Source: Stratiolaelaps scimitus (lineage: Eukaryota > Arthropoda > Arachnida > Mesostigmata > Laelapidae). From it: a stretch of DNA of 64,000 nt. Below the pieces are notes generated by a model, which saw nothing but the letters and a program-made list of their open reading frames with translations, did no database searches and was not told where the DNA came from. The stretch lies in the NCBI GenBank assembly GCA_019614645.1, contig JABWDB010000047.1:1426001-1490000 (forward strand), given 5' to 3'. The position numbers and the translations under genes were made by a program. Position 1 is the first letter of the stretch. Each line of letters starts with the position of its first letter. Below, piece by piece: positions 44,898-56,499 of the stretch.

Positions 44898-45643
44898 TTT
44901 CACGACAATGTGGGGTTATTTTGAAGAAATTCGTATGCATCTATTCATTACATATGCCAACTGAGAATTATACTGAAAAAGAAAGAGATTCAATTTACGT
45001 TAGTATTATTAATAGGTTAAGAGTTAGCTAATTACGGTGGAATTGCTTTCTAGCAGCTATTAGATTATATTTATGCTTCACCCTTTTTGGCGGGGCTATG
45101 TTAACTATTATTGAAAATATCGCCTGACTCGAAGTGATTTATTTAGAAATTCTGATCGTTAATCTAGGAGTGTGCCTGTTTATGTGGAATAGTAGCTGGG
45201 AAGGCATACGCCTCTTCCGCGATTCCCATGCTCACGGGGTCAAACTATGATATTATTCTCTGTTGAATAATTTCATCGAGATTTAGCAGCCGTCCCATAA
45301 CTGGAGGGTGTTCATGGGGTTTATAACAAGAAAAAAATAGCTACCTCTAATCGATCACTACTAACAGCAGAATAGATGTTATTGGCAGAAGCTGTAGGAT
45401 GAGTTGACAAGTTAAACATGTAAGATGAACAAGTCCACCAACTTAAGATTACCGGCAGGTGCCAGGCTGAGCTCGGCTCCATGGTAAATGAGTCATCAGC
45501 TTGCAGAAAACCCGCAGAATTATGAGGCGTGCAAATAACACTACAATGGGAAGACGTGTCACACGTGTTTTCTGCTGAAAAACACTTCAACTCGATTGAC
45601 CAGATGCAAATACAGTGACATTTATTGTCCAGCCAACATTCGG

Positions 45644-45653
45644 TATATAAATA
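45644..45653 (+). promoter_or_regulatory. TATA box
   Basis: TATATAAATA lies at the left edge of a GC-rich island, about 110 bp before the ATG at 45757. The predicted start is near 45670-45680. An upstream ATG at 45672 would open a 16-codon frame if included in the transcript. Confidence 0.45.
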
Positions 45654-45756
45654 CATCGCACGAACGAACGAATGTCTGCAACGCGGTACAGAACAATTCA
45701 GCCTCGCTCGATAGCCCGTTAGCCGTCACTGTGCCGTTTGCATATCCAGTTGCACT

Positions 45757-46053
45757 ATGGCTTTCGGCCACGACGCTATCTGGGACAGGAAAGCCCAGTC
45801 GCTCGAGACCCACAACTCCGGCGGTATGGACCCCGTTCGAGGCGGATGGGACCGCGTAGCCTGGCCAGACGCCGGTCGGGAACCGGACTCATGGGAGTGG
45901 GCTGCGCTTGTATTTTTTCCTCACTTGCACATACAATCACACAGACTCAGAGACGAGAAAGCGCAAGAACACGGACGCGCACTTACCCACTGGCTGGCTC
46001 AGGGTCCTAGGCACACGGGCCCGTACCATGGTATGGCGCCTGGGCCAGGGTAG
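45757..46053 (+). CDS. Candidate first coding exon behind a TATA box
   Basis: ATG at 45757 starts a 98-codon frame: MAFGHDAIWDRKAQSLETHN, then PVRGGWDRVAWPDAGREPDS and WEWAALVFFPHLHIQSHRL. Codons starting with G are abundant. The stop TAG is itself inside a donor-like CCAGG|GTAGTT at 46050, so splicing there would remove it. The island continues to candidate exons at 46312 and 46516 on the same strand, but the splice from the 46050 donor to 46312 is not in phase, so another acceptor would be needed. No signal peptide or known domain was recognised. Confidence 0.4.
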   Translation: MAFGHDAIWDRKAQSLETHNSGGMDPVRGGWDRVAWPDAGREPDSWEWAALVFFPHLHIQSHRLRDEKAQEHGRALTHWLAQGPRHTGPYHGMAPGPG

Positions 46054-46069
46054 TTCCCTCTGCTCTCTC

Positions 46070-46082
46070 TCTCTCTCTCGAA
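46070..46082. repeat. CT microsatellite
   Basis: A short CT run lies between candidate exons of the 45.7-46.6 kb gene. Pyrimidine-rich on the plus strand. Confidence 0.6.
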
Positions 46083-46311
46083 AGGGACGATGTGCCTGCG
46101 ACCGTGTCGGTGGGTACGTGCGACATAGTTCGGAGCTTCGTAAAATCCAACCCGGGGCTAACAGATAGCAGCACCAAAGGCGCAAACCATTATTGGAGTC
46201 AGGACTGACATGTCCTGATGTCAGCTTGCTCGCGTTCAAGAACTAGAATTGTTGAAAGCACGTCCTCGTCTCAGGCCGTCGCCCTCTCCGACTGTTCGAC
46301 TGCTCCTGCAG

Positions 46312-46374
46312 AAGCGATCCCTATTTGTGAGACGTGCCTTCGCCGGCATTGCCCAATGTGGAGACACCGATTCG
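46312..46374 (+). CDS. Candidate internal exon
   Basis: The acceptor CGACTGCTCCTGCAG ends at 46311 after a long pyrimidine-rich tract, and a donor TTCG|GTAACC follows at 46375. The 63 nt read KRSLFVRRAFAGIAQCGDTD plus S in phase 0 at both ends, which joins directly in phase to the exon at 46516-46644. An alternative frame gives a CETCLRRHC Cys/His pattern but is not phase-compatible with the next exon's good frame. Confidence 0.33.
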
Positions 46375-46515
46375 GTAACCTATTACGTTCCCTGTCGTGT
46401 GTCGTTACTTCGGGATTCTAGATACATCGTAGCGATGAGTCGTTGCTTGGCTCCGTTCAGATCGTAGCAAAGACGTGGATTCTAAACGTAATCGTACAAT
46501 GCTCGAATGTTACAG

Positions 46516-46644
46516 GCTGTCGGAGAGAACCTCCAGCTGTCGAGGTCCTGCAACGGGTCACAAGGGACCACGAGCTTAGTATACAACAACGACGACAACG
46601 GCGAGATCAAGGGGTCACCCACTACAAACAGGACAAAAAAATAA
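46516..46644 (+). CDS. Candidate terminal exon, Asn/Thr-rich C-terminus
   Basis: The acceptor GAATGTTACAG ends at 46515. The frame then reads AVGENLQLSRSCNGSQGTTS, then LVYNNDDNGEIKGSPTTNRT and KK before TAA at 46642-46644. About 71% of its codons begin with a purine, and it starts in phase 0, matching the exit of 46312-46374. Other frames over the same bases are longer (to 46850) but less biased. Product unrecognised. This is among the better-supported exons in the window. Confidence 0.42.
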   Translation, partial: AVGENLQLSRSCNGSQGTTSLVYNNDDNGEIKGSPTTNRTKK

Positions 46645-46987
46645 GTGCACATGAACGCGTGGAACTTAAAAACACGAAGCAATATCACTCCATGCTCCAA
46701 CACCAGTACAACAAATACTGCAATCGGGCTATATCCAGGCCGCGTATCCCTCATGGACGCCGCGTACTTACTTGCAAGAATCTTGACATCCTGCTAAACT
46801 ATATAGAGAGACAAAATCTGGTGGCGACCAGGACGGCGCCTTCTCCATGAAACATAGCAGACTCAAAGGGTTCAGCGTGATCGTCGTAAAGCGATGCCGG
46901 GTCCATGATCGTGACGCACGGATAAGCGCCTGCAGACGGCAGGGTCCTGTAAAGATGTTCTTCCAGTTACGACCACCATTAGTTTGC

Positions 46988-47068
46988 TAACTCAGCCGGT
47001 AGCGCGTTCTCGTGTCGAGGCGACTAATATTTACTCATTTTCCCTCCACGATTCTTCGGGTTCGGACC
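46988..47068 (+). mobile_element. tRNA-like segment with A and B boxes (tRNA pseudogene or SINE head)
   Basis: TAACTCAGCCGGTAGCGCG at 46988-47006 matches a tRNA D-arm/A-box, and GGTTCGGACC at 47059-47068 fits a B-box. The acceptor stem does not pair, and the spacing between the boxes is somewhat long for an intact tRNA. It is read as a pol III promoter of a decayed tRNA pseudogene or SINE. Confidence 0.5.
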
Positions 47069-47685
47069 ATTTATCATTGATCGCGACTGACAGGACTAAA
47101 TTTCGAAAATGCTTTCGGCGTACACAAACTCAGATACACTGAGTTGGCTGAGTAGCGAAGTAATCACGAAAGGATCGCTCTCAGATCGATTTTTTGGAAG
47201 GCGCTCAACAAAGAAGTGGTCAGTTTTGAAAAAAAAGGTCGATGGACACAAGCACGGAATCGTCGTCACCACCGTCACCACCGGGTGATTGACTCATTCG
47301 GGCTTTCATGGCAAATGGGATTTTATTTTTAAAAAGGAAAACGAAATTCCTTTTCTGAGTATAAATGAGTATTAGACGGTGAATGCCACGGTGGCACATG
47401 TCCAAAAAAATGCTCAACTGTAAGGCTGTATGATATTAGGTCCTCCCTTGTCCAGGCGGCGAACTTTGTATCCCTGCAGGCTGAGACGCCCTGTCAAATC
47501 GCCAAGTGGAACTTTCACTGGGGCCGTCTTCCGGTGGAAGGCCAGTCATCGGACAATGGTGATAGAGTGTAGCATCTGTGCAGAAGCAAATTTGTCAATA
47601 GAATGCAACATTTTACTATAATGTCGTTATATTAATGTGGCAATGTTCCGAAAAGTGATTTCTAAGGAAGTGGAGATGGTATGTG

Positions 47686-47686
<1 letters not shown>

Positions 47687-47739
<53 letters not shown>
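47687..47739. repeat. TA microsatellite, 53 bp
   Basis: The longest pure TA run in the window. Confidence 0.95.
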
Positions 47740-47744
<5 letters not shown>

Positions 47745-48222
47745 GTTGTTGCAGTTATCGCGGTTGGGATGTATCATGTTGTCATACAAAAACGAATAAA
47801 TATCAGGTAACCATAACCAAATGTGTAGTGTTGAAATCCAACCAAAACGACGTTGTACCGGCAACTCTTGTTAATGTTCAATACAAACAAAAAATAGACG
47901 GTCCGGACGAAAAAGAACCATTTCAGAAATTCTCCCTAACGATGGTGTGACTGATGATCATACAGCGTTATGAATGAACAGGCCACTCGTTCAGGTGATG
48001 CCCGACAATAAACCGACGACGGTCCTAGCCAACGAACCAAACAAATAACCGAGGGAGTTCCCTTTTCTGACAACTATGGCACTAAATTTTTGAGTGAAAC
48101 GTCGATTCTATTTATGATCGAGTCTCTTAGACTTTTGGTCCATCTTTCCATTGATCTGCATTTCACGCTGTCTCAAATAGAGCACCACTATATTTCCTCA
48201 ATCACTGAGAATGTATTATGCT

Positions 48223-48531
48223 TCAAGCCTGCATCGCCTCCACGTGACGATTCGCCCTGCGCTGATCAGGCGGCCTGTGGGGTAAATGGAGCCACAGGGA
48301 AGCCGCCTGGCGTTCGTCTTCGTCGTAAGCCAGCATAGTGTGCTTCGAATGTCTCACAGGTGGACCGGAAACGGCAGGGGCAACGAAGCGCACGGCGACA
48401 GTGGAATGACAGACAGTGGACGATGATGATATGGCCATGTATGACGGCGGTGTTGAGTAGATGGTATAGATGGCACCTTCAACGTGATGGAGATCGGTGA
48501 CGAAGCCGCCGCCGTCCGCCACCGCCATCAA
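48223..48531 (-). CDS. Candidate coding exon with ATG start, minus strand
   Basis: An ATG-initiated frame of 102 codons: MMAVADGGGFVTDLHHVEGA, then IYTIYSTPPSYMAIS, HTMLAYDEDERQAASLWLHL and PDQRRANRHVEAMQA before TGA. Upstream on the minus strand is a GC- and CT-rich leader (48532-48740) containing TTCAGTCAGTC-like initiator sequence near 48615-48625 and a short open frame, as expected for a 5' untranslated region, though no TATA box is obvious. About 55% of codons begin with a purine. Not recognised. Confidence 0.37.
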   Translation of the reverse strand: MMAVADGGGFVTDLHHVEGAIYTIYSTPPSYMAISSSSTVCHSTVAVRFVAPAVSGPPVRHSKHTMLAYDEDERQAASLWLHLPHRPPDQRRANRHVEAMQA

Positions 48532-48569
48532 TTAGGACCCATGGAGTAGGACGAGACCGGGACCTAGGG

Positions 48570-48600
48570 GAACTGAGGGAAAGCGAGAGAGAGAGAGAGG
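48570..48600. repeat. GA-rich tract in the presumed leader of 48223-48531
   Basis: AAAGCGAGAGAGAGAGAG lies here on the plus strand; the minus strand is CT-rich, as is common near arthropod promoters. Confidence 0.5.
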
Positions 48601-48859
48601 TTTTGCTGGCTGACTGAAGAGAATAGTGACTGACCCCACGGTTCGGGGCCTGTTGGCCGGTCGCTCGCTTGCTCGCTCGCCATTACCTCGCCCACAGCTC
48701 AGTGCCTCAGCGACACAACGACGAGCGCGCATCTCTCGGCTGGCGAGAGAACGAACTTAGTGGAGGAGTCGAGAAGAATATGCTGAAGTACACACATATA
48801 TATTAGCTAGCTAACCGTCGCGTGTATCTCTGTTCCGTCGTTAATGGTCGCCGGAGGAG

Positions 48860-49190
48860 ATGGGGAGTGGGGCCTGGCGTAGTCGGCCAAGCAGACAGAA
48901 GCCTCGCGTCCCCTGGGAAAAGATGAGGACTCACCGTGCCGCCTCTTTTGCGTCGGGGAGGAAATTTGGCCTGGTTAGGAATCAGTTTCCTGGTTCGGTT
49001 TCCACTTTACTGGAGCTCGGGCAACGGCGACAGAATGAGGGGACCGCTGGAACGAGAAGCGAGCTACGATGGCGCCGGCGGCAGCAGCGCCAATGGGAAG
49101 TGGATGGCCGGAATTAATCAACAACGAGACGATACCCAGTCAAACACTCGAGCTCGAATAGGGGCAAACCTCAATTTGTGCTGGTAACCA
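48860..49190 (+). other. GC-rich stretch with two overlapping plus frames
   Basis: Frames 48860-49117 and 48936-49187 overlap; neither has a convincing start, splice pair or domain. Confidence 0.25.
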
Positions 49191-49199
49191 CAAACCACT

Positions 49200-52100
49200 C
49201 ATTCTATTCGACGGGGTGGCGAACCCCCAGATCCGCTACGGGAGCAGATGTCGAAGAGCTTAAACATGAACAACTCAGAGTAACGCAACTAACGCTATTG
49301 CTACCTTGTAACAACACCTGATGTAACGGAGTGAACAATCAGTGAAACAAAACACAGGTACAATTCACGTGGTGAAATTGGCCGATGAAATAAGACGGTG
49401 GCTGTTATCTATATTTATGCGGCGTCTACGACCGCCCGACAATCATGATGAAGATTACACGGCTCGAATAGCCATTACACGTGGGTGACACTACCTGTGT
49501 CGTTGCCATCTGATGCCAGACTGTGAGTGAGACGGTGGTGACTTCAGTTGAAATTGCGAATGGCCTAGAAAAAAAAATTCTGCCGTTTGAAGCAAAAAGT
49601 GCTAAGTTTTTATTTAATTTGCTGAGTGAAACATTTGAGTGCGTCAGCTTTGAAAGGACAGAACTTCGATTCCGTAAGCAGAGGGTAGAAACTGTGGCAG
49701 TTAATCCACTCATTTCGAGCACTCGGGACGGGATCGCTCGTTAAATATAATTAGTTCACCTTTATTTCATTTTATTTCTTTAATAATTCCTTGTTCTGTC
49801 AATAGAATCTACGTTGCCGAATCACACTTTCGCGCTTTCCAAGCTCTATGAGAAAAGGTGGGACGAAGAACTTTTCCCTTAGTCGTCATGGTGTGGCTAG
49901 GTGTTAAGATCAAGGCCTTTAAATAGCCAGCGTTACGAAGTTGCAGGTAATCCTTGAAATGAAAAAGGTAATCCTTGAGGGACTATAGGTTGATATCTAA
50001 TCGTTCATCTCCATTCACAGAATCTCTGATCTTCTTCGGAAACCATATTTGTGATAATAAACGCGTGATTCCGAGATGCCGCGTCTAATTTTTGTAACGA
50101 AGAGCACCCACACACACACAATGGATTTCGACCTCGTCGAACGTCTATTTGTGGGTGTCTTTGCCTATTTCACCTCACTTTATTTTTGTACCCCGAATAG
50201 CTGCTTAGGATCATCAGACTGTGACAGAGAGCTATTCAACGATAGTGTTTCCCATTATTGGTTAAGGTGTTTCCCATTAATCTTGATACCTGGGATGACA
50301 AACATGCTACTTCTGAAATACTGGGAATGTGCGATACAGAGGGGTTCTCTATTTTGAGGACGTCCAACTGAACGGTGAATCGTTTTAAATTGATTTCATT
50401 GTACATTGGTCCAGACAATCAACGGTTCTTTCCACTGTACTCGTAAATAAGACATGAGCGCGTTTTTCATAAAAATAGCGTGTCAATTTCGTGCGTCCGC
50501 TGAGTCAAGAAATCACGAACCAGATCCTGCTTCGTTTGCCGATTTGCAATCAAGTCAACTGCATATCCGACATGATGCAGCAGGAACAACGAATGCATAT
50601 TGACGCAAATACGTGTAGTTGATGCATAGATCAAACCATCAGTGGGATGTCAGATAAACGGGGCGAATGCCACTAAAATTCAACAAGAACACACTCGGAG
50701 TTGCAGTTTCCCTTCAAACGCGCTCGCGGATTCAGAAGCGCTACAGCGAAATCAGCCACCGCGGAAGGTTGACCTGGATGAAGACCCTGAGAAGACAGCT
50801 GACGATTTTATGACACTACTTGAAAGATAAGGCTCGACAAATCTGCAGAACACAGCCTGTTTTGTTTAGCCGGTCGGTTTGCTTGCCGTACGATCAAGTC
50901 TCTCTCATCTCAGACGAAATCAATGAGTACGCTTACACTAGCTTTGTAGTCTTTCCATAAGAGAATATTAACATCCGACTATCTGTCATCATTTGCAATT
51001 CACGCTGCTTGAGCAAACTGACAGCTCCTTTGACTGTCGATGTGTATAATGTTCCAATAGTACATGCGCGCCAGCAGACCTTGTATTTTTCCTGGAGGCC
51101 ATTTGCAGCGACAGCCCCAGCCAACCTGCGCCGAACAGTTGCCTGTGGGACAACGAACTCTTCATGATATAGGCAATAAGAGTGTTCAAGACACGCAGGA
51201 AAGTGTGTGACACGTCTCGCGACATGCTTCATCGTCCTTCGCAGTTATGCCTTTAAGTAAGCAGGTCGTTTTTTTTTTACTCTTGTACTCATCGGAGGCG
51301 TTGCCAAGCCTCGCTGGATTTCAGACCAGCCCGCCTTCGCATTCTCGTCGTCATAAAGGGTGAATTTCCAAGCCTCTTTCACTACATCGTCGTCAGCGTT
51401 TGCTTGATAACGTCGAGGAGTGTCCATTTCTAAGGGGCGTATGGGGGCGAGATGATCATGCCTAGAGCGTCGTCTCGGCTATGATAGCACCGTACTGCTG
51501 TGCACCGCATCGCTAAACCCTATGAATATATCCTTGTCCACCCCCGGTCGTCCTGTAGCATTCTATTCCTTAACCCATCAACCCTTTCGTTCGTCGGTCT
51601 ATTCGCCATTGGGACAGGCCGTGTATGCGCTAGATAGCACATCCCATGCAGACCTTGCGGAACTGCCATGCCGGCTTTAGTCTGATCCGAACAAAGAACT
51701 CAACCACAGCAGTCTACGTAGTAGCACTAGGCTATGCCTGGAAGCGTGTATCGTCCAGGGAGAGTGCCCTTATATTACTCGAGTCTAAGAGGCGTAGCTA
51801 ATGTACATAGATACTGCTAATGTCAACGATGCACGCTGTTGACTATTGTGTGCACTATACATCGACAGGTTGAATTAACGATCGCGAGACGCTTACTTAC
51901 CGTTTCCTAACTTTGTAACTATTGCAATAATAACATCTATCGTATGCTACGACAGCTTACATCTATTCGTTACGCGATACCCTTCTCAATGGTGCCGTTT
52001 GGTACAAACTGATCTCCCGGCTCTAGCGTCCTGTTGATTCAAATTGAACATGAGCAATTCGCAGAGCTGTTTCAAGTGTCGCTTTACTGCTAATGATGTT

Positions 52101-53740
52101 GATTCTTCCGTAATTGATTGAAACCGTATAAGCGCTTTCCAACACGTGCAACTTTCAAGTTCTTATCCGACCAATACTACCCGGGCTGCGGCTAATATTG
52201 GTTACAAAACATTCATAGACACATTACTCTGACCTGAACACAACCGAAAACAGAGAATCGTGTCAATTCCAGCACCAGCTGGCTGCAACGGTTCCTCTGT
52301 TTATGAATTTTGAGCTTCAAATTTTCATTGCATGTGTCACAATCGACATTGTGAAGCTATGATATTACCAAACAAAGTATGAACATTGTCAACAGCCACT
52401 GACAGCAAAAGATGAACATTGTTCGACCAGACATTTGCACCTTTCAGTGGTCATTCATTATTCGATGCCGACCTATATCGCAAACGCACATACATTTCAG
52501 CTGTCTCGCGTTATTATGGCTGTAAAATGCCAGCTACAGGGTAAAAAAATAACTACACGGAAAAAAGTAGGTTCATGGTAATTTTATACTTTTGCTATTT
52601 CAAGTATACAGATGTCCATTTTATTATATTTTCTTTATAAATTCCCCAAAATAATTCTGTCTAATTAGGCCCCATATGGGAAGCAATTAAGGACTTTCGT
52701 CAGATCAGTTTTGCCAGACGGACCAAGATATATAGTGTACAGAGACATTATAAGAAGCAACGTCGCTCTCAGCTCTGTTCAGCATCGTCTCCACGGTCTC
52801 GCTTGCCAATGATCGTTGTCGTACTCGTCGGGGGAGGAGGAGGAATCAGATTGGCAAGATAAATGAACTGATCACATTAGGTAGACGCCAGGGCTACAAG
52901 CCGCTGCATTCAAAATGACCGGTCACCAACAGCAGCAGCAGCAAGCTAATGCAGACATCGGCCCTCAGCGAAGGCCGTAAGCAGGCAGCACGAAGAAGGC
53001 CAGAGTAGAGAACATCGATGAGAAATACGAAAATCGGCTACACTTGTACCGAGGGACAGTTCGCGTTGGGCGGGTGGGGGGCGGGGGGTATTGAAGCGGA
53101 ACTGTCTGGGCGCTACATGTGTAACGACAACGTAGATAGTCCTTTGGACGGAGAGGGTCATAAGCATCTATAGGTTATTCTTTCGGCTAACGATACAAAG
53201 GTATGGAAGGATCAAAATTATGATCTTAAAATATTCAGCAGAACGTACGGAATGGCGCGTGACCACAGGCGTTCGTACTGTATCTGCAAACCGCGTGACC
53301 CGTTGAATCAGGGGGCTTCGCGATATGACTTTCACGAGCCAACTATCTCGAACTGAAGATGACGAGTGCGCGCATAGTCATGCAATACAAATGCGCCTAT
53401 TAATCAAAGGGATATGTCACTTGATGGAGCTCGAATACCTGCTGGTTCCGGGCGTTTTTACATCCAGAGACTCTGGCTGTAAAAGCCACCGGCACAGAAT
53501 GATCGATGAAGATTCAGCGGTACGAGTTGATCAAGGTTTCATGAACATATGTATTTCGTTACTTCAAATCGATCTTTCTACGACTTTCCGCGACTATTGA
53601 CGGGACATGTGGCCCATATTTTCGAAGCCGTACTTCTCGTTCGATTAAAGCTATTGCTATTATGCAGCTCAAACGATATGTCGTCTATTGCTTTCGACTG
53701 TCAATGGGGATGATATCTTCGTCGGATGAATTACTGCTCA
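49200..53740. other. Intronic or intergenic DNA
   Basis: A long A/T-richer stretch. Short open frames (for example 49523-49744, 50076-50357 plus, and 50933-51232 minus) are unsupported. A CAG run lies at 52929-52945 and a G-rich run at 53072-53088. Confidence 0.45.
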
Positions 53741-53956
53741 AAAGTAAATTTTCCGGGCTGACTCACAGCCTTAAACATTTAACGTACACGGTATAACTGC
53801 TTTCGACATTGCTTCATAAGACTGGGTCCCATTTAATGTAAATGTGCGACGACGGGGATCGAGCTCGTGCACCGATGTAGGTGTCCCCTCCGATCGCAAG
53901 GCGCACACGAATGCACCACCAGGCCACCGGGCGCGACGAATTACTGGAATTACTGC
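53728..53956 (-). mobile_element. Family-B SINE-like element with short target-site duplication
   Basis: The element (about 53750-53933) reads on the minus strand GCGCCCGGTGGCCTGGTGGTGC (A-box-like), GCACGAGCTCGATCCCCGTC (B-box-like), GTCTTATGAAGCAATGTCG, CCGTGTACGTTAAATG and GGCTGTGAGTCAGCCCGG, then an A-rich end. GAATTACTGC at 53728-53737 recurs at 53947-53956, a likely duplication. This copy retains both ends. Confidence 0.8.
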
Positions 53957-53959
53957 CGA

Positions 53960-54890
53960 GTTGTGTTTCAATTGTACTCACCCATAATGAGATGTGTGTG
54001 TACCCACGATGTGCACGACGCTCTCTAAAACATCTGTTCGTTGTCGATACCGAACGACTCGAGGGTTGTTAAGTAGTGTCCGCTTCACTACAACATATCG
54101 ATATGTCACTGGTGCACAAAACGGGAGCTCTCAAAGCTCCAGTATCTCAGTAATTAACATACAATGCATCATTATTTCATCAAGGACGGTGCACAGCTGA
54201 ACGAATTGCACTACAAACTGATCCGTTCGCCCATGCTCTCAGCAGATCGAACTAAACCTTCGTTAGCTTCGTAACACAAGGCAGAGCTCACAGACCCGCT
54301 ATCCTCAAACAGAATCTGGACTCTAAATACTTGCGATAGGTTTTGCTCTCGACAAAAATGTTGCAGGATCGTATACATGCCAATAACTTGTAAGCACGAA
54401 ACGCTTTGCGGAACTTCGATTGTTCGTGTCTGCAGTGGTCTTTGTCGAAATGTCACCAATCCCTCAGCATCTCCACTCTCATACACTCCTGTGCGACGCG
54501 AATTGTTCGACCAGCCGTGCCACCGAGCGATCGATCCAAACGCGTGGAAACCGGTGGACGGTACAGTGGGAGGGTTGTGCTTAGCGTAACGGTTGCCAGA
54601 GGCATCAGGAACAAACCTTGTGTTTACCTATGCAGTATGTGAATTGTCCAGCGACCTTTGAATTCTAACTACTTATTTAACGCAGATCACTTACCACGAT
54701 TCAAGAACATGTACATTGTTTCATATCATTATGATTGTGACATGTTAAGTCGATGTTAAGCCGGAAATATCGAAACGGAGACGTTCGCGAGAGATAGGTC
54801 CCAGCGAATAGAGGCCCTTGCCTTTATGGGCAATTTAGTTTTATTCCACGATTCATTATCGTCGTACTAGATGTTAGCTCCACGGTTGGG
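53960..54890. other. Intronic or intergenic DNA
   Basis: Overlapping plus frames at 54377-54642 and a minus frame at 54211-54486 have no splice or domain support. Confidence 0.4.
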
Positions 54891-54900
54891 TAAGGTATGG

Positions 54901-55031
54901 CTTTATTGATTTATTAAAGGAACTGCATAGAATGCTTAAGTTCTCTTATATGTCATGCAACGGGATTCGAACCTGCGGCCTCTGGCTTTTTACAGTCAGA
55001 GACTTAGCCGTCCAAGCCACCGCGCTGACGG
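54901..55031 (-). mobile_element. Family-A SINE-like element
   Basis: Minus strand: CCGTCAGCGCGGTGGCTTGG, then TCTCTGACTGTAAAAAGCC, a good B-box segment GCAGGTTCGAATCCCGTTGC, AACTTAAGCATTCTATGCAG and TTTAATAAATCAATAAAGCC. The tRNA-like head is the least decayed of the family. GGTTGGGT and GGTTAGGT at the edges may be an imperfect duplication. Confidence 0.8.
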
Positions 55032-55405
55032 TTAGGTGCATTTTGGAGTCATTCCTATAAACAGGGAAGAAATGAACGACTTGAACAAGCGATCCGCTGC
55101 AACGATGGCAGTTATGAGTAGACACGCCGATATGGGCTCTCAAAGTAGACTTTTAGTTAGGTTTGCACAGCCATGACAAGACCTCAAGTTTCTATCGTTC
55201 TGTAGATGTACGTAAGTTTTAGCATTGAACTAACCTGGCATCGGTTCGACTATTGTGCTTCCTTTTATGGATGTATTTCCTATCCGCGTACCATGTCCGA
55301 AGGAGGTCGCTTTGACAGGAAATATAAGGTGATGCCAGCCATTTTAATCGTCTCGACCATGCGTCTTTAAGAGATAATATATATGCAACAATAACATGAT
55401 CATAG

Positions 55406-55856
55406 TGCCATGCTAAATATGAACAAGAAAATGATGTAGCACACTTCCGCACTCGTTACAGATCGAATAGAGCTGGTTGCCGACTACCTGAAACCTCTAA
55501 GCGCAAATACTTTAAGCCTAGCTGCGTAGAAGAACGCCTCGCGTCTGCCAATGTCGCTCCAGATACTCGCCCTTCACTTGTGATAAAGCACTTAACCTCA
55601 ATCGTGGGCAGTGAGCAGGGCACAGAAACGGCGCTGGCGGCAGGACAAATTTTCGAAACGAACGTCATGCTAATGCTATGTGTTATAGCTGTAGACACTA
55701 CAACAGCACCAATTAACGAACACATGTATCAACAATGGACCGTTTGTGCTGAGGCATTCGAATGCATCGATCGATTTGGCATTCTGCCAAGTACACGGGA
55801 ATCAACGAGCTACTTGTTATTGTGCTCGACCAAAAACAGGACACAAGCAAGCTACG
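55406..55856 (+). CDS. Candidate exon with strong codon bias, unknown protein
   Basis: A plus-strand frame open for 150 codons without ATG until residue about 92. It is bounded by TAG acceptors (GATCATAG at 55405, or CTCGTTACAG at 55461) and a donor CTACG|GTACGT at 55857. It reads HAKYEQENDVAHFRTRYRSN, TSKRKYFKPSCVEERLASAN, TRPSLVIKHLTSIVGSEQGT and FGILPSTRESTSYLLL. About 65-70% of codons begin with a purine along most of its length, which chance open frames seldom show. A minus-strand ATG frame (55456-55725) overlaps but is less biased. Not recognised; a decayed transposon protein is an alternative. Confidence 0.4.
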
Positions 55857-56295
55857 GTACGTCACCGTTATGTCGTTATGATGTGGGGTGTCTGTATGCA
55901 TGGAGCTGATCGAAGCTCAGCGGAGGAGAACTGTTCGCCTGTTTGTTCAGGCATTTGTTGCTGGTTGCCGCTGTTCGCTTGTATTTCCACATGGACGATG
56001 TATGTTGACATATAGATTTCAAATTTGCCCTCAAATTTTATCCAAGCGGACCAATTATTGTACATAGGTAAAGTGCGTCGTCACCACGAACTCGACGTCC
56101 CGCCCAGCCTCAAGCAAGCCCCCAACTTAAGCCAGCTGGGGCCCCCAACTCAACCCCACTGTATACATATGGACCGCGCGATATCCACAAGCCACCCTAG
56201 TTGATCTCTCCCTCCCCCCAGCCCATTCACCCTGGTCCTCCTGGCGGTATAGACCCACCTACCTCCTCGATCAGTTCTCGTAGGTATTGATCTAG

Positions 56296-56452
56296 GTTTG
56301 TGGAGGCCGATGCCCCCGGCAGCGCCTCGCCTGCGCTCTATTACCGCACCCCACTGGGCTGGAACGTTTGTACTCTCCTGTACCTTATAGCCGGGAGGCA
56401 ACTTCGAACGATAAATATTTTCGTAGAACAATATCAGCATGGCAGATGCAAT
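56296..56452 (+). CDS. Candidate internal exon, unknown protein
   Basis: The acceptor TATTGATCTAG ends at 56295 and a consensus donor CAAT|GTAAGT begins at 56453. The frame (one leftover base, 52 codons, exit in phase 0) reads FVEADAPGSASPALYYRTPL, then GWNVCTLLYLIAGRQLRTIN and IFVEQYQHGRCN. The minus strand over the same bases has a good GAG|GTAGGT donor at 56262 and a competing open frame, so strand is uncertain. Direct joining to 55406-55856 would be out of phase. Confidence 0.27.
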
Positions 56453-56499
56453 GTAAGTGTGTGTTGTATGTCCATCGAGTGTGCTCTATGGTGAGTGGC

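Noticed and set aside
54901..55031. Functional tRNA gene with a good B-box
   Set aside because: The acceptor stem does not pair and a common non-tRNA body with an AATAAA-rich tail follows in several copies; it is a SINE.
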